A stretch of 64,000 nt of DNA from Pyrenophora tritici-repentis (GCF_003171515.1 NC_089395.1:2418001-2482000), one strand, 5' to 3'. Shown: positions 1 to 13,732, counted from the first letter of the stretch. The notes: a model not told the origin generated them from the letters alone. Made by a program: numbers and translations.

Positions 1-604
1 CTGCATATAGTCAGATGGCATGCTCTGGCACGATCAGAAGTAGCTATACTGTGTACTACGTGTAGATGTCGTAAAATGCCCTGACAACCCGCTCTTCGGA
101 GACAGGTGCCAAGAAGACCCGCTCCCCGATTGGCCCGGATGGGTCGGGTCGTATGCGGTCCAACTTGGCATGACGGGAAGGTTGAGCAATCTGACACCTC
201 GCCAGACAACAGCGGACGTGAGCTGTACTCATCATTCTCTGGTAGCGATATGGACTCCACTACACAATTCGAAGACAGACCCGAAAACCCCAAGAACACG
301 TGATAACCCATTAGCCTGCGCACTCCAAGGGTTACTACCCAGTAGGGGGTCTATTGGATCGCTGAAACGGTCTTGGAGAACAGTCGATTTGCCGTCGAAA
401 CATTGGTTTGTTTGTTTGGCATACCCTCTACGACCAGACGGCTAGGTACAATCCACGACTTAGCCCTCTTAGGGTCCTTCAGGGGCTCCATTGAAAAACA
501 CAGGATCGTGTCCTTATCCTGCCGTTCTCCCGTGTATACGAATATAATTGGCATTCCATCTCCGCTATAAGGCATCGCTACTCTCCCTCACGGTTTACCC
601 AACC
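1..604. other. 5' flank of the ABC transporter, no supported gene
   Basis: I see no gene I can support here. Open frames of about 65-75 codons occur on both strands between 350 and 575, but they overlap each other and match no family I recognise. The stretch most likely holds the promoter and leader of the transporter that starts at 605. Confidence 0.5.
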
Positions 605-3600
605 ATGTCAAAACCCGAAGAGATATCACAAACTCCTTTACAACAAGATGACAGCGATGGAAAAGCAAGTGGGACATCCGTAGATGATGGCGATGGCGAT
701 GGCGATGGGACTCGTGATGAGCCAAAAGATGAGTCGAATAGCTATATTGTGGGTCTCCTAAACTTGAAACAGTTTGCAATTTTGGAAAAATCACAACGTT
801 AACGTTAACGTAACGACAGCGCATTTTCAAGTACGCAGATCGGACAAGTTGGATACTCAACATCATAGCGGCCATCGCAGCTATTGCCGCGGGAACCCTG
901 CTTCCGCTACTGGATCTAATCTTCGGAAAATTTGTGTCGTCATTCAATGGATTCGCAACAGGTTCAATGACACCAGCGAAATACCGATCTGAAGTGAACA
1001 AGTATACTCTATACCTTGTCTATCTCTTCATCGCAAAGTTTCTCCTCGTCTACATCCATTCTGTAAGTACCTAGATTGAAATTACCAGCATCCCAGGTCT
1101 CACAAGAATACTTACATGGCCCAGACTCTCATGTCTATTGCGGCAATACGCACCACCAAAGCCCTACGCATGGACTTTCTCAAACATATCCTTCGCCAAA
1201 ACATTGCATATTTCGACTCGGAAGAAGCCGCCTCGGTCTCCGCCCAGGTCACCACCAATTGCAACAACGTCAACAATGGCATCTCTGAAAAGCTATCGCT
1301 GACAATCCAGGGTGTATCAACATTTGTCTCGGCCTTCGTCGTGGCCTTTGCCGTTAATTGGAAGCTCACCTTAATAACCATCAGTATCGTGCCGACGATC
1401 CTTGTCGTTGTCAGCATTTGTATCGGTCTCGATGCGAAGAATGAGGACCAACTGTTACCGATATACTCCAGAGCTGGACAACTTGCCGAAGAAGTCTTTT
1501 CGACTGTACGCACAGTTCATGCGTTTTGGCTGCATCCTTTGATGTCGCGCAAGTACGACAAGCTGCTTGGCGATGCAATGGATGTTGGCATGAAGAAGTC
1601 GCCAATATATGCGGTGATGTTCTCCACCGAATTCTTCTGCACATACTGTGGGTATGGACTTGCGTTCTGGCAGGGCATCCGCATGTTTTCTAGGGGCGAG
1701 ATCAAACAGAGTGGTATGTAATACTTCCATGTTGGGCTAAAATCTACTGGAATGGTTCCTGTCGATCAGTTGTAGTACAGTGTTGAGTTGAGATGGGGCC
1801 TGAGAGACTACATATCGCTCAAGAGCGGCACACGATACTAACGCGTACAGGCGACGTCTTCACCGTTATTTTCGCCGTTATAGTCGCAGCAAATGCGATG
1901 ACAACAATAGCTCCCCAGATAATGGCCTTCACAAAAGCCGCTTCCTCCGCCACCGAAATCTTCAAAACCATCGACCGCAAATCTGAAATCGACCCCCTGA
2001 GCGACTCGGGCATAGTACCGACTAAATGCACCGGCGTCGTGGAAATCAAGGACATTGAATTTGCTTACCCGGCCAGACCTGACATCACGGTCTTGAAAGG
2101 CTTGACGCTCTCGGCTCCTGCCGGCAAAACGACAGCTCTAGTAGGGTCATCGGGCAGCGGCAAATCCACAATCATTGGGTTGATAGAGCGCTGGTATGAT
2201 CAGAGTAAGGGTACGATATGGATTGATGGTGTAGACATACGCGAGTTGAACCTAACATGGTTGCGCACCAATGTGCGCTTGGTACAGCAAGAGCCCGTTC
2301 TGTTCTCTGGTACTGTATATGAGAACGTTGCTGCCGGTCTTTTCGGTACCGAAAAGGCTAGCCTGCCGGAGGACAAGCAAAGAGAACTTGTCGAGAAGGC
2401 ATGCAAAGATGCATATGCGCAAGAGTTCATTGAGCAGCTACCACAGGTATGCTCTGCCCTTCACATCCGTGAATGGATTCGCTAACGGAGAAACCAGGGC
2501 TACGATACACAACTCGGAGAACGTGCTATGAATATCTCTGGAGGCCAAAAACAGCGAATAGCCATTGCACGTAGCATTGTTTCAGAGCCGACTGTCCTAC
2601 TCCTCGACGAAGCCACGAGCGCTTTGGACCCAAAGGCGGAGAAAATCGTACAGCAGGCGCTTGAGAGAGTCTCTGAAGGCCGCACTACGATTGTCATTGC
2701 ACACAAGCTCTCGACTATCCGAAATGCCGACAACATTGCAGTCATGACTGGTGGCGTTGTGGTTGAACAGGGCTCACATGATCAACTTCTCGAGGCGAAT
2801 GGTGCATATGCTCGTCTCGTCAGGGCTCAAGATCTTGGTCAAAGTCAAGGTGAAGATATTTTGAATGAGGATGATGATGCTGAGAAGGTTGCGCTGGTAC
2901 GTACTCAGACCCAGGTATCCGGTAGTGGTCAAGAGGCAAAGCAACCGGACAAGGACAGCATCAACTACAGCCTGATGAAGTGTACCTTCCTGGTGCTTAA
3001 GGAGCAGGGTGAAGTTTGGAAGAGCCTCCTGGTCTGTTCAGTCGCTTCTCTAATTGGAGGCGCTACGTTTCCGGCTCAAGCAGTACTCTTCTCTCGCGTT
3101 GTCGAAGCCTTCCAGCTGCCTCCTGCACGGGCCGTGGACCGAGGCGACTTTTTCTCGCTAATGTTCTTCATTGTTGCAATCGGTAATCTGGCCGTCTACT
3201 GCGCCGTGGGCTGGTCGAGTAACATTGTAGCACAGCATGTTGCAAGGAAGTTTCGTCGTGAGATTTTCGATCTTCTGCTCAAACAAGATATGGCTTTCTT
3301 CGACGACCAAAACAATGCGAGCGGTGCACTAGCGTCGAACATTTCGGCATATCCCGACAACCTCCGCGAACTGATGGGTTTCAACTTGTCACTCATACTT
3401 GTCAACATTGTCAACGTGGGCGCAAGCTCCATTCTAGCCATTGCGGTTGGTTGGAAGTTGGGACTGGTAATAGTTTTTGGAGCCTTGCCGTTTATTATTT
3501 TTGCTGGGTACCTTAGGATCCGACTTGAATTCAAGCTCGAAGAACTCACTGGCAAGCGCTTCGCCAGCAGTACCGCACTTGCTTCAGAAGCAGTCTCGGC

Positions 3601-4794
3601 CATTCGCACGGTGTCGAGTCTCGCACTGGAACGACACATCCTCGCCACATACGAAAATCGGCTACGCGGTGTCGCACGGGATGGCATCAAAGCTCTGTTC
3701 TGGACCATGTTCTGGTATGGGCTGTCGCAGTCAGTATCCTTCTTGGCCATGGCGCTTGGTTTCTGTAAGATATTTGTTTCTACTATCATCTCCGTAGCTA
3801 ACGGAAAGCAGGGTACGGTGGTCGCCTCGTCAGTACCGGCGAGTACACGACTAGACAGTTCTTCACAGTCTTCATCGGTGTCATCTTCTCCGGGGAAGCA
3901 GCTGCCGCGTTCTTCTCTTATACGACCAGTATGACGAAGGCGGCAACTGCGGCGAACTACGTCTTTTGGCTGCGTAGGCTGAAACCTGCTGTACAGGAGG
4001 ATCCGACGAAGCCACCTTTCGATAACGAAAAGGGCCAGGGTTCAGTGCACATGGAGATACAGGATGTTGTTTTTGCATATGAATCTCGGCCACATGCAAA
4101 GGTCCTTCAAGGCATCAATATCGACGTACGTCCGGGGCAATTCATCGCGCTTGTGGGTGCTTCAGGCTGCGGAAAATCGACCATGATTCAGCTCCTTGAG
4201 AGATTCTACAATCCAGTCAAGGGGCAAATTCAATGCGATGGCCGATCGTTGGTGGATCTATGCCCGCGCAAATACCGATGCGACGTGTCCCTCGTTCAGC
4301 AAGAACCTGTCCTCTACCAGGGGTCTGTTCGTGATAACATCGCCATGGGCATCGAGACCGAGGTCACGGATGCGCAGATTGAAGCCGCAGCCAAACAGTC
4401 CAACATATCCGATTTTGTCGCGTCTTTGCCGGATGGCTTCGCAACCATGTGTGGTAACAGGGGCACACAGCTGTCGGGCGGGCAACGCCAACGCATCGCC
4501 ATAGCCAGAGCGCTGATTCGAGAACCGCGTCTACTTCTCCTTGATGAGGCTACGTCGGCGCTGGATACCGAGTCTGAACGCGTGGTTCAGGCGGCGCTGG
4601 AGGAAGCACAGAGTGGGCGGACCACCATCGCTGTGGCGCACCGTCTCAGTACGATCAAGGATGCAGACTTGATTGTTGTCTTTGCACGGGGCAAGATTGC
4701 CGAGAGTGGAACTCATCAAGAGCTTCTCGCGAGAAAAGGAGTATATTATGAGATGTGCCTGGGGCAAAGTTTGGATCGAGCGATACCAGGCTGA
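605..4794 (+). CDS. ABCB-type full-size ABC transporter (multidrug/leptomycin B resistance type)
   Basis: ATP-driven plasma-membrane exporter of the MDR1/pmd1 type, inferred to move lipophilic drugs or secondary metabolites. Six exons fit: 605-748, 820-1062, 1125-1713, 1851-2446, 2498-3764 and 3812-4794. All introns are GT-AG, and the joined frame gives about 1,273 aa, close to the family norm. The layout is TMD-NBD-TMD-NBD. The first NBD has Walker A GSSGSGKST (about residue 425), signature ISGGQKQR (usually LSGGQ), Walker B LLLDEATSALD and H-loop AHKLST. The second has GASGCGKST (about residue 1060), LSGGQRQR, LLLLDEATSALD and AHRLST. The first exon encodes an acidic tail with a Asp-Gly run from a GATGGC microsatellite. 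The start is the first ATG leading into the family-like TMD1 (YADRTSW onward). No key residue is missing, so it should be functional. The substrate cannot be told from the sequence. Confidence 0.93.
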
Positions 4795-6381
4795 GGGTTG
4801 AGCTTGCATTTGGAATGCTCATTGACCCCTTTCTTCTATCCCGAGCCTGAAAAGCCTTGTTATATATCATAATTATAGTGTTGTTAATTGTTAATTGTTA
4901 ATATACTTTGTGTGTCTAAGAGACGCCCTTGGGGGTTAGTAGGCAGATATTGCGCATTGAATGCCAATCGACGCGGAGACTCTCCATGGTACAACGTGCT
5001 GTTTTGAATCGTGCTAGTTCCACGGCAAAACAAGCGTTTGCATGGCAGTGGCATGGCAGTGCCGTTGGTGTACAATCAATTTGAAATGTGCGCCATGTAC
5101 TATTTTCAGCTTGATGACTATGATGACAGTTTGGTGTTGGGCAAATCGGCAGCGTTGAGTGGCGTCATCGGAATGACAGACGGACCTCGACACGAATCCA
5201 AATCGGCATCTGGATAAGAAGATACGACATGCAACCTTACCCCACAAGAAGGTAATTTGAGATAAATGGTTGCGCCCAGAGGTAGAAAGGATGTTGCAGT
5301 TGATGCGGGAAGAAGGGCGCCCGCACGCCTGATTATGCTCAGGCCTCATGTATCGGCCAGGGTCCTACGGTCCTACGCCACAGATAGTCCCGGGACTCTA
5401 CCCGGTGTTTCCCGGTTCCTGGCTTCACTTCACTTCTACACCCGGACTTGATAGCACCCGTACAGTACTAACAACTGTCCCTGAAGCTGTCAAACCATGT
5501 GCATGGCCCTTCACCCCCAACGGGGAACTGACTGCTGGCCTAGATTGGCCTTGCCGCCCGCGCTAGAATGCAATTTACCCATCTTGTGCACAGGTCCTAT
5601 GTCGACGTGGCGCACTAGGCGCGTCATGCCTTTCATTCCATGAGGCACTCTTGCGATAGTCAGTTAAGAACTCTAACGCTTACATATGCCGTCGCCGCCC
5701 GTGTGGACGTGGTGAAGCACAACGCGCTGCATGATGGCGCGGTCAAACCGCCAAGCTGTCTCAGCATTTCGCTACACCCAACCACCAGCCTCATACAAGC
5801 ACCGAGTTCCTGCGGCTACATTGCTTAGCATCGCGCCATTCATTCCCATTGCTGCTTGCTCATGTCGATCCTGCACCTCATGTCATGGTCGTTATTGAGC
5901 CTTAGTTTCAAGGACATCAGCTTCCCCCAAATCGCATCGCAGTCGTTTCAATGGCATCTGACCCCCGAGAGCTGGGGATCAGGGAAGTTCCAAGTAGACC
6001 CACTGATTCACCCATTCGGAGACGTTGCGCGACTGAGGCTAATTGACCCTGCCCGGTAAACTCCCAAGCCGTCATCCCACACTTGAAAGCATTGGCGGCT
6101 CCATCCTTCTGAAGCTTCACTCTCCTCTCCACTTCTTGGTTACGTGGAATCGCACGTTTACCGCACATTGAACCCCTTAGGAAGCTAGGCCTCCATATTC
6201 AACACCTTCTCCGTTGAACGGATACATTCTTTTTTGCTTTTTTGCTTTCTGGAGTTTTCTGTCCTGGAGACGTTCCCTAATACCCTAGTTTGCTGAACTC
6301 GTTCCGCGAACTACTACGTTCCGACTGTGTGAGCTCGGGATACGCCTAGCTACCTAATACTCTTTACCAATCACATCAACC
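4795..6381. other. Intergenic region between ABC transporter and membrane protein
   Basis: About 1.6 kb without a supportable gene. Just after the transporter stop there is an AT-rich stretch with three TTAATTG repeats (about 4881-4903), which may belong to the 3' end signals. The rest is presumed promoter of the gene at 6382. Confidence 0.5.
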
Positions 6382-7712
6382 ATGGCACACTACCAATTAC
6401 GGCGGCCATCACCCGTCACAATCTTCCCAAGGCGCGTCCGTCGACAAGCCGCCGCTACGTCGTCATCGGCTGCAATGGAAGAGGAGGAACCAGAAAGTCC
6501 AGGCTCTCCGCTAAGCAGCCCATCATCCGCCGGCTCTCAATCATCTGACAGCGAATCGGATTCTGATGACGAAGAAAGTGCGAAGAAAAAGGACGAGAAG
6601 AAGCAACAAGAATTAAAGTCGGCATCAAGTTCCCCTGCAGCGTCAACTGCAGCATCATCAAGGCCCGTACAAACACTCGGTCCCGACCCCACTACAGCTT
6701 CATCACAAATGCCACTCGCATCCTTGATCAGCTTGATGAATACGTCAAACGCTTCATCAATACCCCAAATTACAGGTACGACTCTGTCGACAGTGCCACG
6801 TCCGACCATTACGTCGACCATCACAGAGATTAAGAGCCAGACTGAAAGAAAAGAACAATCAGCGCCAACAGCCACGGCACCTCCGCCACCATCACCATTT
6901 TTACCCACCACTGCAAGAGCGGGGCAGAATGCGCCGAGCAGTATGCCACAGGAGACGTTGCCGCAAGATGCAGAACAGCGGCCGATAATGACAAGTGAGG
7001 CCAGGATAGCGGCAATTGTCTTGGGTGTACTAGGTACGTCATCGTCAAGATTTCTTTGAAAGAATACATGAACTAATGGCCCAATACAGGTGCTGTAGCC
7101 CTCCTAGTCTGCGCAATGATCCTATTGAGGCGTCGCAAGCGCAAGGACCGAGAAAACCACGTACCTCGTGGTCCCGACGCCTTTAACCCGTCCAACACCA
7201 ACTCAGCCATTGCACCCGAAATTGTTAATGTACCCGACACCGCACATACAGGTGCCGCATCTTCTGTCTTCACACGTCTCAATGGCGGCGCCAGCGGCGG
7301 TGGCGATGGCCATATAACACGCAGCACGGACCGTAGCAACACGCTCTTCGGCGGAGGATCATATTATCGGCCAGAAACTGTTTCCACAAACCGCAGCATG
7401 TCGCGCATACCACCACAAACACCAAACCCCTTTGCCGATCCACCGCTCAACAAGGCATATGATGTGCTCAACAACCGGCCACGAAGTACAACGCTAACGG
7501 ATCGAGGGAGCTGGATGAACAACCCGTTTAAGAATCCGGAGAGCGAAAGATTTGATCCTTTTGGCGAGTTGAAAGACAAGGCGAGGAGAGAAAGATTGAG
7601 GTATCTTCAGGAGGCGAAGAGGGAGGCTGAGCTGCAGAGGCAGATGGAGCAGAAGGAGGCAATGGGTTTGAGACCGGATGGGATGCCTTTGGATCAGAGC
7701 GGGTATAGGTGA
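6382..7712 (+). CDS. Single-pass membrane protein with Ser/Thr-rich ectodomain, unknown function
   Basis: Two exons, 6382-7033 and 7090-7712, with a 56-nt intron (GTACGT...ACAG) that falls inside the membrane segment; about 424 aa. Residues 30-205 are Ser/Thr/Pro-rich with an acidic patch (EEEEPESPG, then SESDSDDEE). A single hydrophobic segment follows (about residues 209-230, IAAIVLGVLGAVALLVCAMI), ended by the stop-transfer cluster RRRKRK. The cytoplasmic tail contains the NPFADPP and NNPFKNPE motifs and a charged, probably helical end rich in Arg, Glu and Gln. The plan recalls Mid2/Wsc-like wall sensors, but there is no cysteine-rich WSC domain and no convincing N-terminal signal peptide. 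I therefore leave the function open. Confidence 0.8.
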
Positions 7713-7906
7713 GGGAGAGGAGATATGTGTTGATACGATAAGGAGATATAATATAAAGAAATAACCAAAATTTTGTCAAAGATGGTGCCCCTAAGTTGAC
7801 TTGTCACGTGTCTGTGGTGCGTGATAGGCATGGCATAAAACTAACCCCAACGGGAAGGACAAAATGTGTACCCGACGACCCCTACATTCCAAGAAATATG
7901 CAAACT

Positions 7907-9083
7907 TCAGGTCTCGGCGTCAAACTTCGGATCCTTAGCATTCAATGCTTGATCATACTCAATCTGCACCTCATGCTCCATACCATCCTCACCCACCATA
8001 AGCGCGCAATTCTTCCCAATCAGATGCCACTCCTTCTCATCATACGTCGTCGGCTCACTTGCAACAATCGTATGCTTACCCATCTGGTCCGCCTGCGCAA
8101 TAACCTCGGGATTCACAGCTGTCAACGAGTCTGGCAGTCCAGGATATTTAGTGTTCAATGTGGTGCCCGCAAACTCGGACCAGTAGAGCGAAGGTGGCTG
8201 CTGCGTAGCGTGATTACGGAAGCGAATAGCCAGCATCCTGGAGCCGTCGGTGGTGCAGAAGTTGAGCGAGTTTGGTGTGTTTTCGGTGGGCTTGAGCTTG
8301 GTGGCTTGCAGGGTGAGGATTTGGATGACGGTTTTGCACATGGCGGCGAACATTTGATCAAGAGGGTAGGACTCCTCCCATGTTGAGGCGGCGCCACCGT
8401 TGGTTAGGTTCGTCATGTAGAGGGCGGCAGCGTGCTCGGAGTCTGTGCTCCCGAGGATATTGCAGTAGGCGTCGAAGGAGAGCAGGTCCGTCATTTCGCG
8501 GCGGATGGCGGAGAAGTTTGAGATTACGCCGTTGTGCATGAAGACGTGGCGGCCGAAGACAAAGGGGTGCGAGTTTACTTGCGTTACGACGCTGCCGCTG
8601 CTGGCGCGAATGTGGGCGAAGACACAATGGGATTCGGTGTTGTGGCAGAGGGACTTGAAGTTGAAGTCGTTGATGGGTGGTGATTGGGATTTGTAGAGGG
8701 CTGGGCGGAGGCCATTTATGTGTTTGATGTAGGAGGAGGTGGCTTTTGTGTACCCTGAAATGTGTGAGTTTTGATGACTTGAACGGGGTAGGACGGTATT
8801 CGCAATGATCATTACGCTATAGTTAGGAGGAATGTATGAGGGTCCAAGGTACAAACACGAAAGGCCACATACATGCAATACCCAAGCCATCCATATTCAA
8901 CAATGAGTTGCGCATTCTCAGGAGCTGGTCTGCGTCATGTAAATCCTTGTCTTCATCGTGTGGCAGGAGTTTTGGCAAATAATGCTCAGAGCACTGTTTG
9001 CTGATACTGTTGGCGGGTGTGATGAGAACATCGGACAAGAGACATGGCTCCGTGGGGGAAATGTACGCAAACCAGCGACACAT
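7907..9083 (-). CDS. DUG3: Class II glutamine amidotransferase, DUG3-like
   Basis: Likely subunit of the Dug2-Dug3 glutathione-degradation complex, which hydrolyses the gamma-glutamyl bond in the cytosol. Exons on the minus strand are 9083-8873 and 8754-7907, with a 118-nt intron (GTATGT...TTCAG). The product is about 352 aa, close to yeast Dug3 (357 aa). The protein begins MCRWFAY, so Cys2 would be the N-terminal nucleophile after Met removal, as in Ntn-type GATase II enzymes. Further family signatures are the FAHIRASSGS and NSHPF segments followed by FMHNGVISN, and then STDSEHAAALY. The splice restores GIAWYTKATSSY. The gene stands alone, convergent with the membrane-protein gene upstream. 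I see nothing unusual in it. Confidence 0.92.
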
Positions 9084-11814
9084 GATGGCGCTTATCGTCG
9101 AATATACTGATTGCTGAGATGATTATCGGAGTTGATTGATGCCAGTGCGGATCTTATACAGGTATGTGAAGGAACTACCGTAGTGGAGTGTTGCACTACA
9201 GCTCTGTTGATGCAGGCACAGATACGTGTAGCCGAGTAGTAGGTGAGGTCTCAACGTTGGTGTGTGTAGGCGTATTGAAGGGCACGTATCACGGAGAGTG
9301 TGAGGAAATCAAGATGAGAGATTAAACGTGGAGATGGTGGGCGATGGTAGATATGAGTAAAGATAACGGGAATAATGAAGATGGGAAAGCGCGTGCGGAA
9401 CGCGCAGGGTAACCAAAGCACGAGGATACAAGACGCAGACAGAAGTTTAGGCTTAGAGATTATTTATGACTTTTGAAGAAGGGGCCAAAAGGTCTCAGTG
9501 CATGGTCAGCCAACGCACGATCAGCCACGTTACATGGACATATCGAGATACCTGGTGCCTGGTGGTGCGGGGCAGACAGGAGTGGGGCAACTTGCAGCTC
9601 TGAAGAAGGTCTGCGCTTCAGCAAGGCTATCCACATGCTTGTGTAAGAAAACAAAGGTTGTCAGCTCCGGGATCCAAATGATTTGTCCATGTACCGCTAC
9701 ATGTATTACGGTCTTCATGGGGAACCCTCGCCTGTCACGTGACACTACTGCTGCGGGTGAGCGTCACCTTAGCACGTGCCGTCAAAATTGCGTGGTTCCA
9801 TTCCAGTGTTCCAAAGCTCTCGATTGACCGACGCGGTTAGACTGCGATGTTTACAGCATGTTCATGTAGTGTCATGTGATGCTGATCGGGATGCGGCTCG
9901 TTCCGATGAGGCTCTGCGCAGGGCTTTCGTCTAGAACAGCCTTATGGGAATCCCGCGGAGAAGAGCACGAGTAGGCAGTTTGCTGAAGGTGGTATGCTGC
10001 AGACCAGGTATCCTTGGTATGTATGGACAAAATCCCTGAGCCATGATAGAGGCGTAGTCTAGATAAGTCTTGTGGCCATGTCTTCCAAGTCCTAGACTCT
10101 CCTTGCGACGCACTTCACGGGCCGCCGCTAGAAGCGCAAAGGCAAAAATGAGAGCGGTAGCTTCTGGCCTGTTTTCCATGCAGAGGTCTGTGTACGTACT
10201 GTGATGAGTGAAGGCCGCTCTTGCCTAGTTGACGTTGTGAGCCTCTAATGCGTGCACTTTTGCTTCCGGTCCCGGACAAGTTCTCATGCGACGGTCCGAC
10301 GGCTGCGGGGTTCAAAGACATCATCTCGCTATCGTGACTCTCCATCCCTCCCTCCCTCGCTCCCGTAGGAAACTCATTTCTAAGCGCATTATTATTCTGA
10401 TCCTTCGCCGTTCGCCCAGCCATTAATGGGGTAACGCCGGAGAACCTCCACATCAAAGGAAACAGCAACCGACTAAGATGCAGGGCCCCTGAACCGAGGA
10501 CAGGACTCGTTGTCTTTTTTCGCATCTGTGAAGCCATGATTGGGAACTGATATGCGGGGTCTCAGCTCAAAGATGTGGTCAACCTACCACCTCGCAGCAT
10601 TCGTGCAAGGGGCCGCGACTGTAAGAGATGCAAGAGAAGGCTGTCAGCGCGGCTGAGAAGGTGCAGGCTTGGCCCATGCTCAGCTACGATTCTTGGGCTG
10701 CATGGCTTCGCAAGCACGATGCCGTCATTGGTTTTGTACAAGCCGGGGGGCTCCACGATTCCAGGTTCCACCCTTCCAACGCGCGCCCATCGCAAACTAA
10801 GCACCGGCGAGTTATACCTTGTTATCAGCCGAGAGGCGGCTTTGAGGCTTCGACGGTGCGGCTCCTAACACCTTGGACCGCGGCTCCCACCACGCTCACA
10901 GCGGTATCAGACGACCTTTTTCTCACAAAAGATGCGAGCCTCCATCTCTGGACTCTCATGGGCAGGCTGCGCGCTATCTTCCACCGCCACCCGTCTCTAC
11001 ATGCACCTACAAACCGCCGGCAGATCGTGCACACGCAGCCTGAATACCGCGCTGGATTACCTTCCCTAACCTGTCTCCTCGCATAGTGGACGACCTGGGT
11101 CCATGTCAGGATATCGCGACCACCAGCTGGTGCGTACACCAACACGGGTCTATGTCGTCTGCCCAGTATCTGCGACCCTGCGTTAACGGTTAGCCGCGTT
11201 GGCTCACAGCGAGAGAGACGTCTCCACTGCTCTCGATGGTCAAGGCGCCCTCCAACCGGTTACCTTGAGTGGCGCCGCCTAGGTATGCTGCTAACCACTC
11301 TCCATTCGCACGCGACATAACGAGCGGGGTCGCGGGCGCCGGGGTTTGTTGAAAACTCTGTGCCGCTGCCGATAATCCCATGCCCAGAATCGCGGGAACC
11401 TCGACTAGGCCCTTTTCGACTAGTCAACGCCGTATGCCTAGCGCCCTGCCAAACCACTTTTGTCCACTAGAGCCATCCCACCGCTCACCACCGAAGAGGA
11501 TCCACTAGCAGGGCAATTGCATGTGCCGTGCCTGCCTTTCGTATAAAGGTCTTGCCTGTCATGCTAGGAATCTCTCCTGGTCAAGGGCAGTTCACTTGTT
11601 TCTCCCCACCTTGAAGCCCCCTCCGTCCGCTGGCACTCAGTGCGACTTGTTTTGTAGCCCTAGCTGCTCCCCCACGCAACTGATAGTCAATCTATCTGCC
11701 CGCGTCCCGGCTCCAGAGCGACAATCCCATACCCAAGCGACTTTCCATACGCGACATCTCCCCCTTACGACATCTGCCCTTTGCCTGCGCGACAAGCCCC
11801 TTCCCACTGTAATC
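9084..11814. other. Long gene-poor region upstream of amino-acid permease
   Basis: About 2.7 kb with no gene I can defend. The longest candidate is a 140-codon ATG frame on the minus strand at 10115-10537, with no recognised motif; another 152-codon frame lies at 10628-11086 (+). A TATAAA box is at 11542-11547, about 270 bp before the permease ATG, and the sequence after it is pyrimidine-rich like a fungal leader. I infer a long regulatory region, as is common for nitrogen-regulated permeases. Confidence 0.45.
11542..11547 (+). promoter_or_regulatory. Candidate TATA box of the amino-acid permease gene
   Basis: A TATAAA hexamer lies about 268 bp upstream of the chosen ATG at 11815, followed by a CT-rich stretch. 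The position would leave a leader of roughly 230 nt. This rests on motif and position only. Confidence 0.3.
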
Positions 11815-13523
11815 ATGGGGCAAGAGAAGAAGTATTCTGGAGAGCTCGTCCGCGAGGAGCCACCCAGTGACGATATCCAACATGGCCATGTGTCCGACAA
11901 TTCCGATGACTTACAGCGTCACCTTGGCAACCGTCAGATTCAGCTTATCGCTATCGGCGGATCCATTGGTACCGCTCTATTTGTGTCCATTGGTGGTGCC
12001 CTTAACAAGGGCGGTCCCCTTGGCATTCTCATTGCCTATGCCGGATATTCTTGCATCATTGCCCTCGTGAACAATGCCATGGCCGAGATGGCTTGCTTCA
12101 TGCCTGTTTCCGGAGGCTTCATTCGAATGGCTGGACACTGGGTTGACGAGTCCCTCGGCTTCATGGCTGGCTGGAACTTCTTCTTTTACGAAGCTCTGTT
12201 GATCCCATTCGAAATTACGGCGCTTAACATTGTTTTGAGGTTTTGGAGAGATGATATACCAGTTGCTGCCATCTGTGCTGCAGTCATCGTTCTATACGCG
12301 TAAGATCACCGATCCTAAGCCAGTCATTGACCAAGCTAATACCGTCTAGTGGCTGTAACATCTTGGCCGTCAAGATATTTGGTGAAGCCGAGTTCTGGTT
12401 GTCCGGAGGCAAGGTCTTGCTGATCCTCATCCTTTACTTCTTCACCTTTATCACAATGTGTGGCGGCAACCCCCAGAAAGATGCCTATGGCTTTCGTCAT
12501 TGGCGCGAACCCGGTCCAATGGCCGGCAATACCGATCTCGAACGGTTCGAGGGCTTTCTCGGTGCACTTTGGGCTGCTTCCTTTTGTGTCGTCGGCCCCG
12601 AATACATCTCCATGGTCTCCGGTGAAGCCAAGCGCCCTCGTGTTTACATCAAGTCTGCCTTCAAGACCGTCTACTTCCGATTCGGTGCCTTCTTCATCCT
12701 TGGAGCCCTCTGTGTCGGTGTCGTTCTCGGCTACAATGATCCAGAACTCGTCTCTGTACTCAAGGCCGGTGAGAGCAGCGCTGCTGCGTCTCCCTACGTC
12801 ATTGCCATGAAGAACCTCAAGATCAGTGGCCTTCCCCATCTTGTCAACGCCCTCTTGATTACCAGTATCTTTTCCGCGGGTAATACATACACCTACTGCG
12901 CTACTCGTAGTCTGTACTCGCTCGCTGTCGAGGGTCGCGCACCCAAAATCCTACGCAAGTGCACCAAGAACGGTGTTCCCATCTACTGCTTCTGCGTGGT
13001 CATGGTATTTCCGTTCCTGTCGTTCCTCCAGCTGTCAGATAATTCCGCAAAGGTGCTGACCTGGCTCCTCAACATTATTACCGCTGGTGGTATCATCAAC
13101 TACATTGTCATGTGTGGCACTTACATTGCCTTTTACAAGGCGTGCAAAGTCCAAGGCCTTGACCGTAAGACACTTCCCTACTGTGGGTACTTCCAGCCGT
13201 ACGGCACCTGGTTCGCACTATGCTTCGAGATTGTTGTTGTCTTTGTCTATGGCTACACCACCTTTAAGCCTGGCAACTTCACCCTCGAGTCATTCTTCAC
13301 CTACTACACCATGGTGGGCGTTGCTCCCATCCTCTTCATCTTCTGGAAATTCTTCAAGAAGACCAAGTGGCTCAAGCCCCACGAGGTTGATCTTGTCTGG
13401 GATGCTCCTCTGATTGATGCCTATGAGGCTTCTTTCATTACTCCACCCATCGGCTTCTGGACAGAGATGCTCCAGCTCGTCGGTTTTAAACGCAACGTTC
13501 CTGTGGACAAGCGTGCTGTTTAA
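11815..13523 (+). CDS. Amino-acid permease, YAT/APC family
   Basis: Proton-coupled uptake of amino acids across the plasma membrane. Exons 11815-12299 and 12350-13523 join across a 50-nt intron (GTAAGA...CTAG) to about 552 aa, a normal length. After a soluble acidic N-terminus comes the family hallmark for TM1, IAIGGSIGTALFVSIGGAL, and then about eleven more hydrophobic segments. Other family-like parts are WNFFFYEALLIPFEITA, FSAGNTYTYCATRSLYSLA with EGRAPK, and the ITAGGIINYIV helix. The frame stays open upstream to 11521, but similarity to the family starts only at MGQEKKYSG, so ATG 11815 is preferred. I cannot tell whether it is a general, proline or other specific permease. Its long upstream region suggests nitrogen control (inference). 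Confidence 0.92.
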
Positions 13524-13732
13524 TTTGCTTACAATGCCCGATACGGCATGATGGATCATGTATAGCGACATGATTTGCGTTGATCTGACAGTACTGAATA
13601 ACACCCTTTCGCCAGAAGCCTAAGGGCTTTGGTCACTCACTACATAGTTACAATACCCATTTGATTTGCGCATTTCAAGAACTAGCGATATAAAAATGAT
13701 GAGCAGTCTGCTATTTCCCAAGCAAAAACAAA

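Noticed and set aside
351..575. 74-codon minus-strand and 65-codon plus-strand frames upstream of the ABC transporter
   Set aside because: They overlap each other on opposite strands, match no family, and lie where the transporter promoter and leader are expected.
10115..10537. 140-codon minus-strand frame upstream of the permease
   Set aside because: It has an ATG, but no motif, no membrane segment and irregular composition; kept only as a note in the gap entry.
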